Shown piece by piece: positions 14,960-23,984 of a DNA stretch of 64,000 nt (the first letter of the stretch is position 1; the number at the start of each line of letters is the position of its first letter). This stretch comes from Prauserella cavernicola (lineage in GTDB: Bacteria; Actinomycetota; Actinomycetes; Mycobacteriales; Pseudonocardiaceae). The position numbers and the translations under genes were made by a program. Below the pieces are notes generated by a model, which made no database searches, had not been told where the DNA came from, and worked only from the letters and a program-made list of their open reading frames with translations. The stretch covers positions 992,001-1,056,000 of the forward strand of contig NZ_JAENJH010000002.1 of NCBI RefSeq assembly GCF_016595675.1, read 5' to 3'.

Positions 14960-17725
14960 CTACGCGGTCATCCTGGGGAACAGCTCCCCGGCGCTGACCG
15001 GCCTGCTGAAGCGGTAGCCCTGCGCCTGGTCGCACTCGAGCTCCCGCAGGATCTCGAGCTGCCGGTCGGTCTCCACGCCCTCCGCGATCACGCTCAGTCC
15101 CATGCTGTGCGCCATCGTCACGATGCCCTTGATGATGGCCTCGGCCTCGGACTTGCCGGGCTTGCCGAGCCCGGTGACGAACGAGCGGTCGATCTTCAAC
15201 GTGTCCAGCGGCAGCCGCCACAGCTGGGCGAGCGAGGAGTAGCCGGTGCCGAAGTCGTCGATCGCGAGCCGCACGCCCAGCTCCCGCAGCGCGGTGAGCA
15301 CGTCGCCTGCGGACTTCGGGTCGCGCATCAGCGCGCTCTCGGTGATCTCCAGGCACAGCGTCTGTGGCGGCAACCCCGTGCGGACCAGGGCCTCCTCCAC
15401 GGTCGGCACCAGCGCGGCGTCGTCGAGCTGGCGCGCGGAGAGGTTCACGGTCAGCCGGGTGTCGAGGCCGCGCCGCGCCCGCTGACTGGCGATCTCCTCG
15501 GTGGTGGTCCTGAGCATGTAGTCGCCGATGAGGTTGATCAGGTCGCTCTCCTCGGCGAGCGGGATGAACTCCACCGGCGAGATCGCGCCGTGCGTCGGGT
15601 GGTGCCAGCGCATGAGGCCCTCGACGGCCACGGTGCGCAGCGACCTCAGCTCCACCACCGGCTGGTAGGCCATCCACAGCTGGCCGTCCACCACGGCCTC
15701 GCGCAGGTCCTGCTCCAGCCGCAGCTGCCGCTGCACACGTTCGCGCAGCTCGACGTCGAAGAACTCGTAGCGGCCGCGGCCCCGGGTCTTCGATTCGTAC
15801 ATCGCGACGTCGGCGTCGCGGATCAGATCCTCGGCCGAGCGCGGGTCGCCCGGCCGCGCCGTGACGATGCCGACGCTCGCGTCGACGCGCAGCTGCCTGC
15901 CGTCGAGCCCGATCGGCCTGGTCAGCGACGAGCGCAGGTGCCCGATCAGCGAGCGGATGCCGGTGTCGCCCGAGACGTCGAAGGTGACGACGGCGAACTC
16001 GTCCCCGCCGAGCCTGCCCACCAGGTCGGTCGAGCGCACGCAGTGCCGCAGCCGTTGACCGACCACGCGCAGCACCTTGTCGCCGGTGCTGTGCCCGAGC
16101 GAGTCGTTGATGAGCTTGAACTTGTCGAGGTCGACGAACAGCACGCACGCCAGTCCCTCGCGGTCCGGTTCGGCCAGCGCGCTGGCGAGCCGCCGGAGCA
16201 CGAGCGTGCGGTTGGCGAGGCCGGTGAGCGGGTCGTGCGTCGCGTCGTGGGCCAGCCGTTCGCCGATGGCCCTGCGCTCGGTGATGTCGGTGAACGAGGT
16301 GACCACGGCCGACGGCGGTGCCGCGTCGGGGTCGAGCGGGCGGCAGCTCATCGACAGCCACACGCACTGCCCGTCGGGCCGCTGCAGCCGCAGTACGCGC
16401 CCGTTCTGCGGGACGCCCGTGGCCAGCACCTGCGCGAATGGGTACTGCGTCGTGCTGAGCCGCGCGCCCGAATCGCTGTACAGCGGGAACCGCGTGGGTG
16501 ACGTGCCGAGGAGCGCCGTTCCGGGCAGTCCCAGTATCCGGATCGCGGCCGGGTTCGCGGTCTCCACCAGCCCGTCCGCGCTGACCACGAGCACGCCCTC
16601 GTCGAGCGCGGCCACCACCGTGCTGTACCGCAGCTCCGCGCGCCTGCGCGGGGTCTCGTCGGCGCACACGAGCACGTAACCCTCGCTCATCTCGGCCGCG
16701 GACACCCGGATGGCCAGCACGCAGCCGTCGGCCCGGTGGTGCGTCGCCTCGGTGACGCCGCCTGCCGCCACGATCGCCTCGGGGTCGAGCGGAGCGCCGA
16801 CCAGTCCGCTGACGTCCTGGCCGATCGCCACGGCTGTGCTGTGCCCGTACACCGTTTCGGCGGCGGGATTCCAGCTGGTCACGATGCCGTCGGCGGTGGT
16901 GGCGATGATCGCGTCGCTGACGTGCGACACCAGCGCGGCCTGGTAGTGCAGCGCCGCCTCGGCCGTCTTCTGCGCCGTGACGTCGCGCATGATGACCTGG
17001 AATGCGGGGCGGCCCTGCCAGGTGGTCCGCACCGACACCGACTCGACGAGCATCGACTCGCCGTCGAAGCGCTTGAGGCTGGCCTCGGAGGGCTCCGACG
17101 TGGCGCCGGGAATGCCCAGCCTCTTGATCCGTCGCAGCACCTCTGGCACCGACGTGGGGTCGACGAAGTCGGTGATCGGCCTGCCGACCAGGTCGTCCGC
17201 CGACTCGGCCGCGACGAACCGCACGGCGGCGGGGTTGACGTAGACGAGCCTGCCCGCCTCGTGCACGCAGATCGCGTCCGGGCTGAGCTCCACGAGCAGC
17301 CGGTACCGTTCGGCGAGGTCGGCCAGTTCCTGTTCGCTGCCGCGGCGCTCAGTCACGTCCGCCGCGATCCCGAGCAGTCCGGCGGGGTCGCCGCCGGGTT
17401 GGGGTCTGGCCAGGAACCGAATCCATCTGACGTCGCCTTCCGGCGTCTCGACGCATTGCTCGAGTTCGAAATTATCCCACTCGGACACCTCGTGCACAGC
17501 CGTGGTGATGGGTGAGATCAGGTCCAGGAGTGTGCGCCGGATCTCGTCGTCACCCGGCTCGGACAGACCGAGGATGGCTGCGAGGCCCGCGGACCACGTG
17601 ACGTCGTCGTCGACGAGGTCGATCGACCACATGGCCGACGCCCCGGCAGCGAGTGCCAGATCGGCGACGATCTCGTGGTGCGGTTCGTAGCCGCTGGTTA
17701 CAGCTGCGTTCGTTCGCGCCTCCAT
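14960..17725 (-). CDS. PAS-GGDEF-EAL cyclic-di-GMP signalling protein
   Basis: A 921-aa cytosolic protein without obvious membrane segments. Four PAS-like sensory domains occupy about residues 20-480. A GGDEF diguanylate cyclase domain follows (about 490-650, intact active site RLGGDEFAVV) and then an EAL phosphodiesterase domain (about 665-915). The EAL signature is EGL (VEGLMRW) and the metal-site motif DDFGTGYSSL is intact, so both activities are plausible. It makes and/or degrades c-di-GMP in response to PAS-sensed cues. It ends about 95 bases before the hydrogenase operon starts, on the same strand, but is probably a separate unit. Confidence 0.95.
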   Translation of the reverse strand: MEARTNAAVTSGYEPHHEIVADLALAAGASAMWSIDLVDDDVTWSAGLAAILGLSEPGDDEIRRTLLDLISPITTAVHEVSEWDNFELEQCVETPEGDVRWIRFLARPQPGGDPAGLLGIAADVTERRGSEQELADLAERYRLLVELSPDAICVHEAGRLVYVNPAAVRFVAAESADDLVGRPITDFVDPTSVPEVLRRIKRLGIPGATSEPSEASLKRFDGESMLVESVSVRTTWQGRPAFQVIMRDVTAQKTAEAALHYQAALVSHVSDAIIATTADGIVTSWNPAAETVYGHSTAVAIGQDVSGLVGAPLDPEAIVAAGGVTEATHHRADGCVLAIRVSAAEMSEGYVLVCADETPRRRAELRYSTVVAALDEGVLVVSADGLVETANPAAIRILGLPGTALLGTSPTRFPLYSDSGARLSTTQYPFAQVLATGVPQNGRVLRLQRPDGQCVWLSMSCRPLDPDAAPPSAVVTSFTDITERRAIGERLAHDATHDPLTGLANRTLVLRRLASALAEPDREGLACVLFVDLDKFKLINDSLGHSTGDKVLRVVGQRLRHCVRSTDLVGRLGGDEFAVVTFDVSGDTGIRSLIGHLRSSLTRPIGLDGRQLRVDASVGIVTARPGDPRSAEDLIRDADVAMYESKTRGRGRYEFFDVELRERVQRQLRLEQDLREAVVDGQLWMAYQPVVELRSLRTVAVEGLMRWHHPTHGAISPVEFIPLAEESDLINLIGDYMLRTTTEEIASQRARRGLDTRLTVNLSARQLDDAALVPTVEEALVRTGLPPQTLCLEITESALMRDPKSAGDVLTALRELGVRLAIDDFGTGYSSLAQLWRLPLDTLKIDRSFVTGLGKPGKSEAEAIIKGIVTMAHSMGLSVIAEGVETDRQLEILRELECDQAQGYRFSRPVSAGELFPRMTA

Positions 17726-17914
17726 GTCCCGTCCATCCGCGAGTGCTGGGCACCCCGATTAGAGCACGGTTTCGGCCCCTTGCGAACAGCAGGATTCGGC
17801 AACGACTTCGCGAACCCGGCATCCCGGACGCGCCCGTTCGCCGTCAGAACAAGTAGACGGCTTTGTCGAGAACGCCCCGTGCCGCCGTCTGTCCCCACAA
17901 CGGAAGGTAGGAAA

Positions 17915-19093
17915 GTGAGCAAGGTGAAGGACGCGTCAAATGGAATCGAAATCTGCGGCATCGGTGCGGTGACCGGCTACGGCTGGGGCCGGGAAATGCT
18001 CTGGGACGGGCTGATCTCCGGCAAGCCCGCGGCTTCGCTGACCGGCGGACACGGCCGGTACCGGAACGAGTCCGCCTGGATCGCCGCGGTTCCGGAGGGC
18101 GGCGATCCCGCCGACGGCCGCGGTCGGTTCGCCAGGGCGATGCGCGCTGCCGCGCGGGAAGCGATCGAGGACGCGAAGGGCCGAGGCTGGACGCCGGGAC
18201 GCCGGGTCGGTCTGCTGCACGCCGTCGTGCTCGGCGAGACATATCTCTGGAAGGATTTCTACGGTCCGGAGAATGGGTACCTACGGCCACGCGACTATCT
18301 GGCGTTGATGCCCTCCACCCCGATGTCGACGTTCATGCGGGAGCACGGATTCCACGGGCCCGCCATGAACGTGTCCGCGATGTGCGCGTCCGGCAACGCG
18401 GGACTGCTCACGGCGAAGGCGTGGCTCGACGCGGGCGTGGTCGACGACGTGGTGCTGGTCGCCACCGATCTCTCGCTGACGCCGGAGAACGTGCTGCACT
18501 TCAGGGATCTCGGGGTGGTCGTGACGGACCGGGAGCCGCTCGACTGCTGCAGGCCGTTCCAGGAGGGCAGCAGTGGGTTCGTCATGGGTGAGGCCTCGGT
18601 CGGCATGGTTCTTTCCAACTCCTCCGACGCGCCCTACGCGGTCACGCTCGGTGGCGCGATGTCACACGACGCGTACCACGTGACGTCGATCGATCCGGAG
18701 TACCGCGAGGTGCGGCGCTGTTTCACCGACGCCCTGGACAACGCGGGCGTCGCGGCGTCGGAGGTCGGCTACGTCAACGCCCACGGTCCCGGCACGGCGC
18801 AGTGCGACCGGGTGGAGGCGGCGATCCTCGAGGAGCTGTTCACGCCGGACACGGGCATCTACTCGATGAAGCCGCTGACGGGGCATTGCCAGGGCGCGGC
18901 GTCGGCGGTCGAGGTTGCCGTCGCCGCGCTCGGCTACGAACGCGGGAGCATCCCGGCGCCGCCGGTCGTGGCGGAGGCGCACCCGCAGCTGCGGCACGGT
19001 GAGTTCGCGCTGGACGGCCGCCTCACGGTGAAGTCCTCGCTCGGAATGGGCGGTCACAACTCGGTGGTCGTGCTCGCCCCAGCCTCGGCGTGA
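17915..19093 (+). CDS. Orphan beta-ketoacyl synthase-like protein
   Basis: A 392-aa thiolase-fold ketosynthase. The GTG at 17915 is chosen because GGAAGG sits nine bases before it and the protein then begins at the usual KS N-terminus. The catalytic Cys-His-His set is complete: C157 in SAMCASGNAG, H290 in VNAHGPGT, and H324 in KPLTGHCQGAAS with K319. It should therefore be able to condense acyl and malonyl units. No acyl carrier protein, chain-length factor or ketoreductase lies nearby, so it either borrows fatty-acid synthase partners or makes an accessory product. A strong hairpin follows the stop. Confidence 0.9.
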   Translation: MSKVKDASNGIEICGIGAVTGYGWGREMLWDGLISGKPAASLTGGHGRYRNESAWIAAVPEGGDPADGRGRFARAMRAAAREAIEDAKGRGWTPGRRVGLLHAVVLGETYLWKDFYGPENGYLRPRDYLALMPSTPMSTFMREHGFHGPAMNVSAMCASGNAGLLTAKAWLDAGVVDDVVLVATDLSLTPENVLHFRDLGVVVTDREPLDCCRPFQEGSSGFVMGEASVGMVLSNSSDAPYAVTLGGAMSHDAYHVTSIDPEYREVRRCFTDALDNAGVAASEVGYVNAHGPGTAQCDRVEAAILEELFTPDTGIYSMKPLTGHCQGAASAVEVAVAALGYERGSIPAPPVVAEAHPQLRHGEFALDGRLTVKSSLGMGGHNSVVVLAPASA

Positions 19094-19097
19094 CCTC

Positions 19098-19142
19098 GGA
19101 GCCGGTGACCGGTGTGTGCCCCGGATACCGGTCACCGGCTCC
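19098..19142. terminator. Bidirectional terminator hairpin between ketosynthase and OsmC genes
   Basis: Two perfect 16-base arms (19098-19113 and 19127-19142, GGAGCCGGTGACCGGT and complement) enclose a 13-base loop, five bases after the ketosynthase stop and 25 bases from the convergent OsmC stop. No U-tract is present, as is common in high-GC actinobacteria. Confidence 0.75.
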
Positions 19143-19166
19143 AACGGTCCAGCCCGTCTCGCCCGC

Positions 19167-19601
19167 TCAGCCGCTCAGCGCGGCGTCGAGGGTGATCGTG
19201 GTGCCCGTGAGCGCCTTGCTCACCGGGCACGTGTCCTTGGCGGTGGTGGCCAGCTCCGTGAACTTCTGTGCGTCGACCCCGTCGACCTTCGCCCGCAGCG
19301 TGATGTCGATGGCGCTGATCGCGAGGCCGCCGTCGGCGGGGCCGAGGGTGACCTCGGCGCTCACGTCGATGGAGGTCGGCGAGAGGCCCTCCTTCTCCAG
19401 CACTCCGGAGAGGTTCATCGCCAGGCACGACGACTGCGCCGCCGCGATCAGCTCCTCGGGGCTGGACTGGCCCTCGGGGTCGCCGACGCGGCGTGGGAAC
19501 GAGACGTCGAACTGGCCGGCGTTGGAGGAGTCCAGGGTGACGGTGCCCTTGCCGGAGTTGAGCCCACCGCTCCAGTGGGTGGTGGCGTCGCGGCTGACCA
19601 T
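19167..19601 (-). CDS. OsmC/Ohr-family peroxide-detoxification protein
   Basis: A 144-aa OsmC-like protein with both redox cysteines: SSCLAMNLS (about residue 59) and KDTCPVSKAL (about 124). These reduce organic hydroperoxides via a disulfide cycle. The ATG at 19601 gives a typical OsmC start (MVSRDATTHWSGGLNSGKG). It lies downstream of a TetR gene on the same strand with 59 bases between them, so co-transcription is possible. Confidence 0.93.
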   Translation of the reverse strand: MVSRDATTHWSGGLNSGKGTVTLDSSNAGQFDVSFPRRVGDPEGQSSPEELIAAAQSSCLAMNLSGVLEKEGLSPTSIDVSAEVTLGPADGGLAISAIDITLRAKVDGVDAQKFTELATTAKDTCPVSKALTGTTITLDAALSG

Positions 19602-19660
19602 GTCGGCTCCCTTCGTCGCGGATCGTTCGCTGACCACTTCGACGATAGGCGCGTATCCGC

Positions 19661-20353
19661 TCAACTCAGTCCCACGAACAGGGTCATCTGTTCCACCGCG
19701 TACGTGAAGAACTCGTCGGCGGGATCCACCGAGCCCACGAAGTGGCCGGTGCGCTCGAAGCCGACCATGCCGAACAGCTGTGACCAGGCGATCATCGTCC
19801 GCGCGAGCACCTCCTCCGGTACGCCGGGGGCCAGCGCCGTGCCGACGACGCCGATCTGCTCGCGCAGCAGTGGGGACAGCTCGGGTGCCGCGAACGGAGC
19901 CTCCACCTCGCCTGCCTTCCACCCGTCGCTCACGGCGGCGAGGAGCACGGCGGGGACGCGCCTCGCGGCGCTGACGGTGTCCTGCGGGGCCTGGTAGCCG
20001 GGGATCGGGGTGCCGTAGAGCAGGGAGTACTCGTGTGGGTGGGTGCGTGCCCAGGTGCGCAGCCCGTGGCAGGCGCCGCGCCAGCGCTCGCGCGGGTGCT
20101 CGTGCTGCTCCGCGGCCTGCTCCACAGCGGCGCCCATGTCGTTGTAGGCGTCGATGATGAGCGCTGTCAGCAGGTCGTCGCGGCTGGGGAAGTAGCGGTA
20201 GAGCGCCGAGGAAACCATCCCGAGCTCCCTGGCCACGGCGCGCAGCGACAACCCGTCGGCTCCGCGCTCGCCGCACTGCCTGCGTGCCTCGTCCTTGATG
20301 GCCGCCGTGAGCTCGGCGCGTGCTCGTTCCCTCGCCGTCCGGTGTGCTGGCAT
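19661..20353 (-). CDS. TetR-family repressor
   Basis: A 230-aa TetR/AcrR regulator. The N-terminal HTH reads GLSLRAVARELGMVSSALYRYF (helix-turn-helix around residues 35-56). The C-terminal ligand-binding domain is of the TetR_C-like type with WAR…HPHEYSLLYGTPIPGY. The ATG at 20353 (MPAHRTARERAR) is preferred because the open frame upstream runs through the divergent promoter and operators. It is divergent from the deazaflavin-type oxidoreductase and most likely represses that gene and itself through the two palindromes at 20394-20460. Confidence 0.92.
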   Translation of the reverse strand: MPAHRTARERARAELTAAIKDEARRQCGERGADGLSLRAVARELGMVSSALYRYFPSRDDLLTALIIDAYNDMGAAVEQAAEQHEHPRERWRGACHGLRTWARTHPHEYSLLYGTPIPGYQAPQDTVSAARRVPAVLLAAVSDGWKAGEVEAPFAAPELSPLLREQIGVVGTALAPGVPEEVLARTMIAWSQLFGMVGFERTGHFVGSVDPADEFFTYAVEQMTLFVGLS

Positions 20354-20393
20354 ACGGCTCAGTCTGCCAGTGGCGAGATCGGTGCACAAATTC

Positions 20394-20460
20394 GAGAGCA
20401 CTGCTCTTGACTCGATCTCCCGATCCGTGTTCACTGATCTCAACAGAGAGCACCGCTCTC
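20394..20460. promoter_or_regulatory. Divergent promoter region with two TetR-type operators
   Basis: Two near-identical palindromes occur: GAGAGCACTGCTCTT (20394-20408) and GAGAGCACCGCTCTC (20446-20460), 52 bases apart centre to centre. The first overlaps a TTGACT -35 box at 20407-20412; a weak -10 (TTCACT) falls at 20430-20435. The second operator would lie just past the transcription start and 24 bases before the oxidoreductase ATG. This arrangement is expected for a TetR repressor blocking polymerase. Confidence 0.75.
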
Positions 20461-20484
20461 GAAAATCGGATCGAGGAGACGACG

Positions 20485-20937
20485 ATGGGAACCCAGTACG
20501 ACGACAAGCGCTACCTCCGCAGCGGCAGGCTCGGCGATGCCTTCAACCGCCTCGTCGGCAGGCTGACCGGACTCGGCGTGAGCGTCGCGGGCAGCAGACT
20601 GCTCACGGTCAAGGGCCGCAAGAGCGGCGAGCCGAGATCGGTGCCAGTCAACGTGCTGACCCACGAGGGCGAGCGCTACCTGGTCGCGCCGAGGGGCCAC
20701 ACGCAGTGGGTGCGCAACGTCCGCGCCGCCGGCGAGGCCGAACTGCGCGTGGGCAAGCGGGTCGAGACGATCAGGCCCGTCGAACTCGCCGACGCCGACA
20801 AGCCGCCGGTCATCAGGGCCTACCTCAAGAAGTGGGCGTGGGAGGTGGGCGCGTTCTTCGGCGACATCAACGCCGAGACGCCGGAGGCGGAGCTGCTGCG
20901 CGTCGCCCCCGGCTTCCCGGTCTTCCGTATCCCTTGA
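20485..20937 (+). CDS. Deazaflavin(F420)-dependent nitroreductase-family oxidoreductase (Ddn-like)
   Basis: A 150-aa split-barrel protein of the Ddn family: LTVKGRKSGEPRSVPVN and GHTQWVRNVRAAGEAEL are the typical F420-binding and core motifs. It would use reduced F420 to reduce quinones or nitro/enone compounds. ATG at 20485 is preceded by GAGGAG. It is divergent from the TetR gene and placed under the double operator, so it is probably induced by a toxic substrate recognised by the repressor. Confidence 0.9.
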   Translation: MGTQYDDKRYLRSGRLGDAFNRLVGRLTGLGVSVAGSRLLTVKGRKSGEPRSVPVNVLTHEGERYLVAPRGHTQWVRNVRAAGEAELRVGKRVETIRPVELADADKPPVIRAYLKKWAWEVGAFFGDINAETPEAELLRVAPGFPVFRIP

Positions 20938-20952
20938 GAGTTCCCCGAGCCT

Positions 20953-21162
20953 TCAGAGCCGCCTCGCCGCGGCCAGAGCCGTCGGCTCGAAGGACGACGG
21001 CTCGGACCCGGCGAGGCGGAGCAACTCCGACTTCATCCTCGGGTCCCAGAACATCCGGATGTGCGCGGCGATCTCCTCGGCCGCCTCGTCGGCGTCCTTG
21101 TGCTCGAACTGCACGGCGATGTCGTTGGCCATCCGGACCTGGGGCGAGATGGTGCTGGTCAT
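20953..21162 (-). CDS. fdsD: Formate dehydrogenase delta subunit
   Basis: A 69-aa protein, MTSTISPQVRMANDIAVQFE and then HIRMFWDPRMKSELL, which matches the short FdsD subunit of NAD-dependent formate dehydrogenases. In other species FdsD is needed for assembly or activity of the enzyme. It starts seven bases after the alpha-subunit stop as the last gene of the fdsGBAD operon. The start at 21162 is preferred over an in-frame start 36 bases upstream that would lie inside fdsA. Confidence 0.9.
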   Translation of the reverse strand: MTSTISPQVRMANDIAVQFEHKDADEAAEEIAAHIRMFWDPRMKSELLRLAGSEPSSFEPTALAAARRL

Positions 21163-21169
21163 TGCGCTC

Positions 21170-23980
21170 CTAATCCGCGAGTGCCGGTTCCTCGTCACGC
21201 GCGGCCTCGTGCCGCTCCACCGGATGCCTGAGCCCGACCTGCACCGCGGTGACCTTGTACTCCGGACAGTTCGTGGCCCAGTCCGAGTTCTCCGTGGTCA
21301 CCACGTTCGCGCCCGTCACCGGGTGGTGGAACGTCGTGTAGACCACCCCGACCGGCATCCGGTCGGCGATCTCCGCGCGCAACGTCGTGGTGCCGACCCT
21401 GCTGGTCAGCGTCACCTCGTCGCCGCTGGAGATGCCGCGCTCCTCGGCGTCGTGCGGGTGGATCTCCAGCACGTCCTCCGGGTGCCACGCCACGTTGGCG
21501 GTGCGCCGCGTCTGCGCTCCCACGTTGTACTGGGACAGGATGCGGCCCGTGGTGAGGATCAGCGGGAACTTGCGCGTGCTGCGCTCCCGCGTCGCCACGA
21601 ACGGCGTCCGCACGAACCGGCCCTTGCCGCGCACGAAGCCGTCGACGTGCATGGTCGGTGTTCCCTCTGGCGCGTTGTCGTTGCACGGCCACTGCACGCT
21701 GCCGAGCTTGTCGAGCTTGTCGAACGAGACGCCAGCGAACGTCGGCGTCACCGCCGCGATCTCGGCCATGATCTCGCGCGGGTGCTCGTAGCTCATGTCG
21801 TAGCCCATCGCCTGCGCGATCTCGCACGCCACGCGCCACTCGTCCTTGCCGGTCTTCGGGGTCATCACCGGCCGCACGCGGTTGATGCGCCGCTCGGCGT
21901 TGGTGAACGTGCCGTCCTTCTCGAGGAACGACGTGCCCGGCAGGAACACGTGCGCGAACTTGGCGGTCTCGTTGAGGAACAGGTCCTGCACCACCACCAG
22001 CTCCATCGCCGACAGTGCGGCGTTGACGTGCTGAGTGTTGGGGTCGGACTGCGCGATGTCCTCACCCTGCACGAACAGGCCGAGGAACGAGCCGTCCACC
22101 GCGGCGTCGAACATGTTCGGGATCCGCAGACCCGGCTCCGGGATGATCGGGCGCTCCCACAGCTTCTCGAACACCTCGCGCACGGCTTCGTCGGACACGT
22201 GCCGGTAGCCGGACAGCTCGTGCGGGAACGAGCCCATGTCGCACGAGCCCTGCACGTTGTTCTGCCCGCGCAACGGGTTCACGCCGACGCCCTCGCGGCC
22301 GATGTTGCCGGTGGCCATCGCGAGGTTGGCCATGCCCATCACCATCGTCGAGCCCTGGCTGTGCTCGGTGACGCCGAGGCCGTAGTAGATCGCACCGTTG
22401 CCGGCGCTCGCGTAGAGCCGCGCCGCGGAGCGCACCTGCTCGGCGGGGACACCGGTGATCGACTCGGTGGCCTCGGGGCTGTTCTCCTCGCGGGCGATGA
22501 ACTCGGCCCACTCGTCGAACTCCTCGCAGCGGTCGGTCACGAACGACCGGTCCACCAGGCCCTCGGTGACCACGACGTGCGAGAGCGCGTTGACGATCGC
22601 GACGTTGGTGCCGGGCGCGAGCTGGAGGTGCTGGGAGGCCTCGACGTGCGGCGAGCGCACCAGGTCGATGCGCCGGGGGTCCACCACGATCAGCTGGGCG
22701 CCCTCGCGCAGCCTGCGCTTCATGCGCGAGGCGAACACCGGGTGCCCGTCGGTCGGGTTGGCGCCGATCACCACGATCACGTCGGCCTCGGCGACCGAGC
22801 GGAAGTCCTGCGTGCCCGCCGAGGTGCCGAACGTCTGCTTGAGTCCGTAGCCGGTCGGTGAGTGGCAGACCCGGGCGCACGTGTCGACGTTGTTGTTGCC
22901 GAACGCCGCGCGCACCAGCTTCTGCACCACGTAGACCTCTTCGTTGGTGCAGCGCGACGACGTGATGCCGCCGATGGAGCCGACGCCGTGGCGCGCCTGG
23001 ATGTCGCGGAACTTCTCGGCCACGTGGGAGATCGCGGTCTCCCAGTCCACTTCGCGCCACTCGTCGGTGATCCGCTCGCGGATCATCGGGTTCAGCTGAC
23101 GGTCGGGGTGGGTCGCGTAGCCGAACGCGAAGCGGCCCTTGACGCACGAGTGGCCCTCGTTGGCGCCGCCGTCCTTGTACGGCACCATGCGCACCAGCTC
23201 GTCGCCGCGCAGCTCGGCCTTGAACGAGCAGCCGACGCCGCAGTAGGCGCACGTCGTGAGCACCGACCGCGTAGGCATGCCGAGCTCGACGACGGACTTC
23301 TCCTGCAGCGTCGCCGTCGGGCAGGCCTGCACGCACGCGCCGCACGAGACGCACTCGGAGTCCATGAAGAGGTCGTTCGCGCTCGGCGAGACCTTGGAGT
23401 CGAAGCCGCGGCCCTCGATCGTCAGCGCGAACGTGCCCTGCACCTCGCCGCACGCGCGCACGCAGCGGGAGCACACGATGCACTTGGAGGCGTCGAAGTC
23501 GAAGTACGGGTTGCTGGTGTCCTTCGGTGCGTCGAGGTGGTTCTCGCCCTCGTAGCCGTAGCGCACCTGGCGCAGCCCGACCACGCCCGACATGTCCTGC
23601 AGCTCGCAGTCGCCGTTGGCGGCGCACGTGAGGCAGTCGAGCGGATGGTCGGAGATGTAGAGCTCCATCACGCCCTGCCGCAGCTTCTCGAGCTTCGGCG
23701 TCTGCGTGCGCACCTTCATGCCCTCGGCGACCGGCGTGGTGCACGAGGCCGGGGTGCCCTTCTTGCCGTCGATCTCCACGAGACACAGGCGACACGACCC
23801 GAACGCCTCGAGGCTGTCGGTGGCGCACAGCTTCGGGATGTCCGTCCCGGTCTGGGCGGCGGCCCGCATCACCGAGGTGCCCTCGGGAACGGCCACGGGC
23901 ACGCCGTCGATCTCGACGGTGACGGACGCCGGCCCTGGCTGGGGCGGCGTGCCGAAGTCGTGTTCCTTCAACAGACCCAT
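21170..23980 (-). CDS. fdsA: NAD-dependent formate dehydrogenase, molybdopterin catalytic alpha subunit
   Basis: A 936-aa Mo/W-bis-MGD enzyme. The N-terminus holds a [2Fe-2S] domain (C52, C63, C66, C80), a His/Cys [4Fe-4S] segment (DHPLDCLTCAANGDC), two ferredoxin-type clusters (CIVCSRCVRAC; CVSCGACVQAC) and the catalytic-domain cluster CAYCGVGC. The active-site residue is Cys372 in ARVCHSPTGYG, so this is a Cys rather than a selenocysteine enzyme. It oxidises formate to CO2 and passes electrons to FdsB. No fdsC/fdhD sulfurtransferase gene lies beside it, so maturation must be encoded elsewhere. Confidence 0.96.
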   Translation of the reverse strand: MGLLKEHDFGTPPQPGPASVTVEIDGVPVAVPEGTSVMRAAAQTGTDIPKLCATDSLEAFGSCRLCLVEIDGKKGTPASCTTPVAEGMKVRTQTPKLEKLRQGVMELYISDHPLDCLTCAANGDCELQDMSGVVGLRQVRYGYEGENHLDAPKDTSNPYFDFDASKCIVCSRCVRACGEVQGTFALTIEGRGFDSKVSPSANDLFMDSECVSCGACVQACPTATLQEKSVVELGMPTRSVLTTCAYCGVGCSFKAELRGDELVRMVPYKDGGANEGHSCVKGRFAFGYATHPDRQLNPMIRERITDEWREVDWETAISHVAEKFRDIQARHGVGSIGGITSSRCTNEEVYVVQKLVRAAFGNNNVDTCARVCHSPTGYGLKQTFGTSAGTQDFRSVAEADVIVVIGANPTDGHPVFASRMKRRLREGAQLIVVDPRRIDLVRSPHVEASQHLQLAPGTNVAIVNALSHVVVTEGLVDRSFVTDRCEEFDEWAEFIAREENSPEATESITGVPAEQVRSAARLYASAGNGAIYYGLGVTEHSQGSTMVMGMANLAMATGNIGREGVGVNPLRGQNNVQGSCDMGSFPHELSGYRHVSDEAVREVFEKLWERPIIPEPGLRIPNMFDAAVDGSFLGLFVQGEDIAQSDPNTQHVNAALSAMELVVVQDLFLNETAKFAHVFLPGTSFLEKDGTFTNAERRINRVRPVMTPKTGKDEWRVACEIAQAMGYDMSYEHPREIMAEIAAVTPTFAGVSFDKLDKLGSVQWPCNDNAPEGTPTMHVDGFVRGKGRFVRTPFVATRERSTRKFPLILTTGRILSQYNVGAQTRRTANVAWHPEDVLEIHPHDAEERGISSGDEVTLTSRVGTTTLRAEIADRMPVGVVYTTFHHPVTGANVVTTENSDWATNCPEYKVTAVQVGLRHPVERHEAARDEEPALAD

Positions 23981-23984
23981 GGTG

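Noticed and set aside
22850-22880. Possible selenocysteine site in fdsA
   Set aside because: The active-site codon in ARVCHSP is TGC (Cys372), not TGA; no SECIS is needed.
22062-23828. Long 588-codon open frame on the minus strand inside fdsA
   Set aside because: It is an Arg/Gly/Pro-rich out-of-frame shadow of the formate dehydrogenase alpha gene; high GC keeps such frames open.
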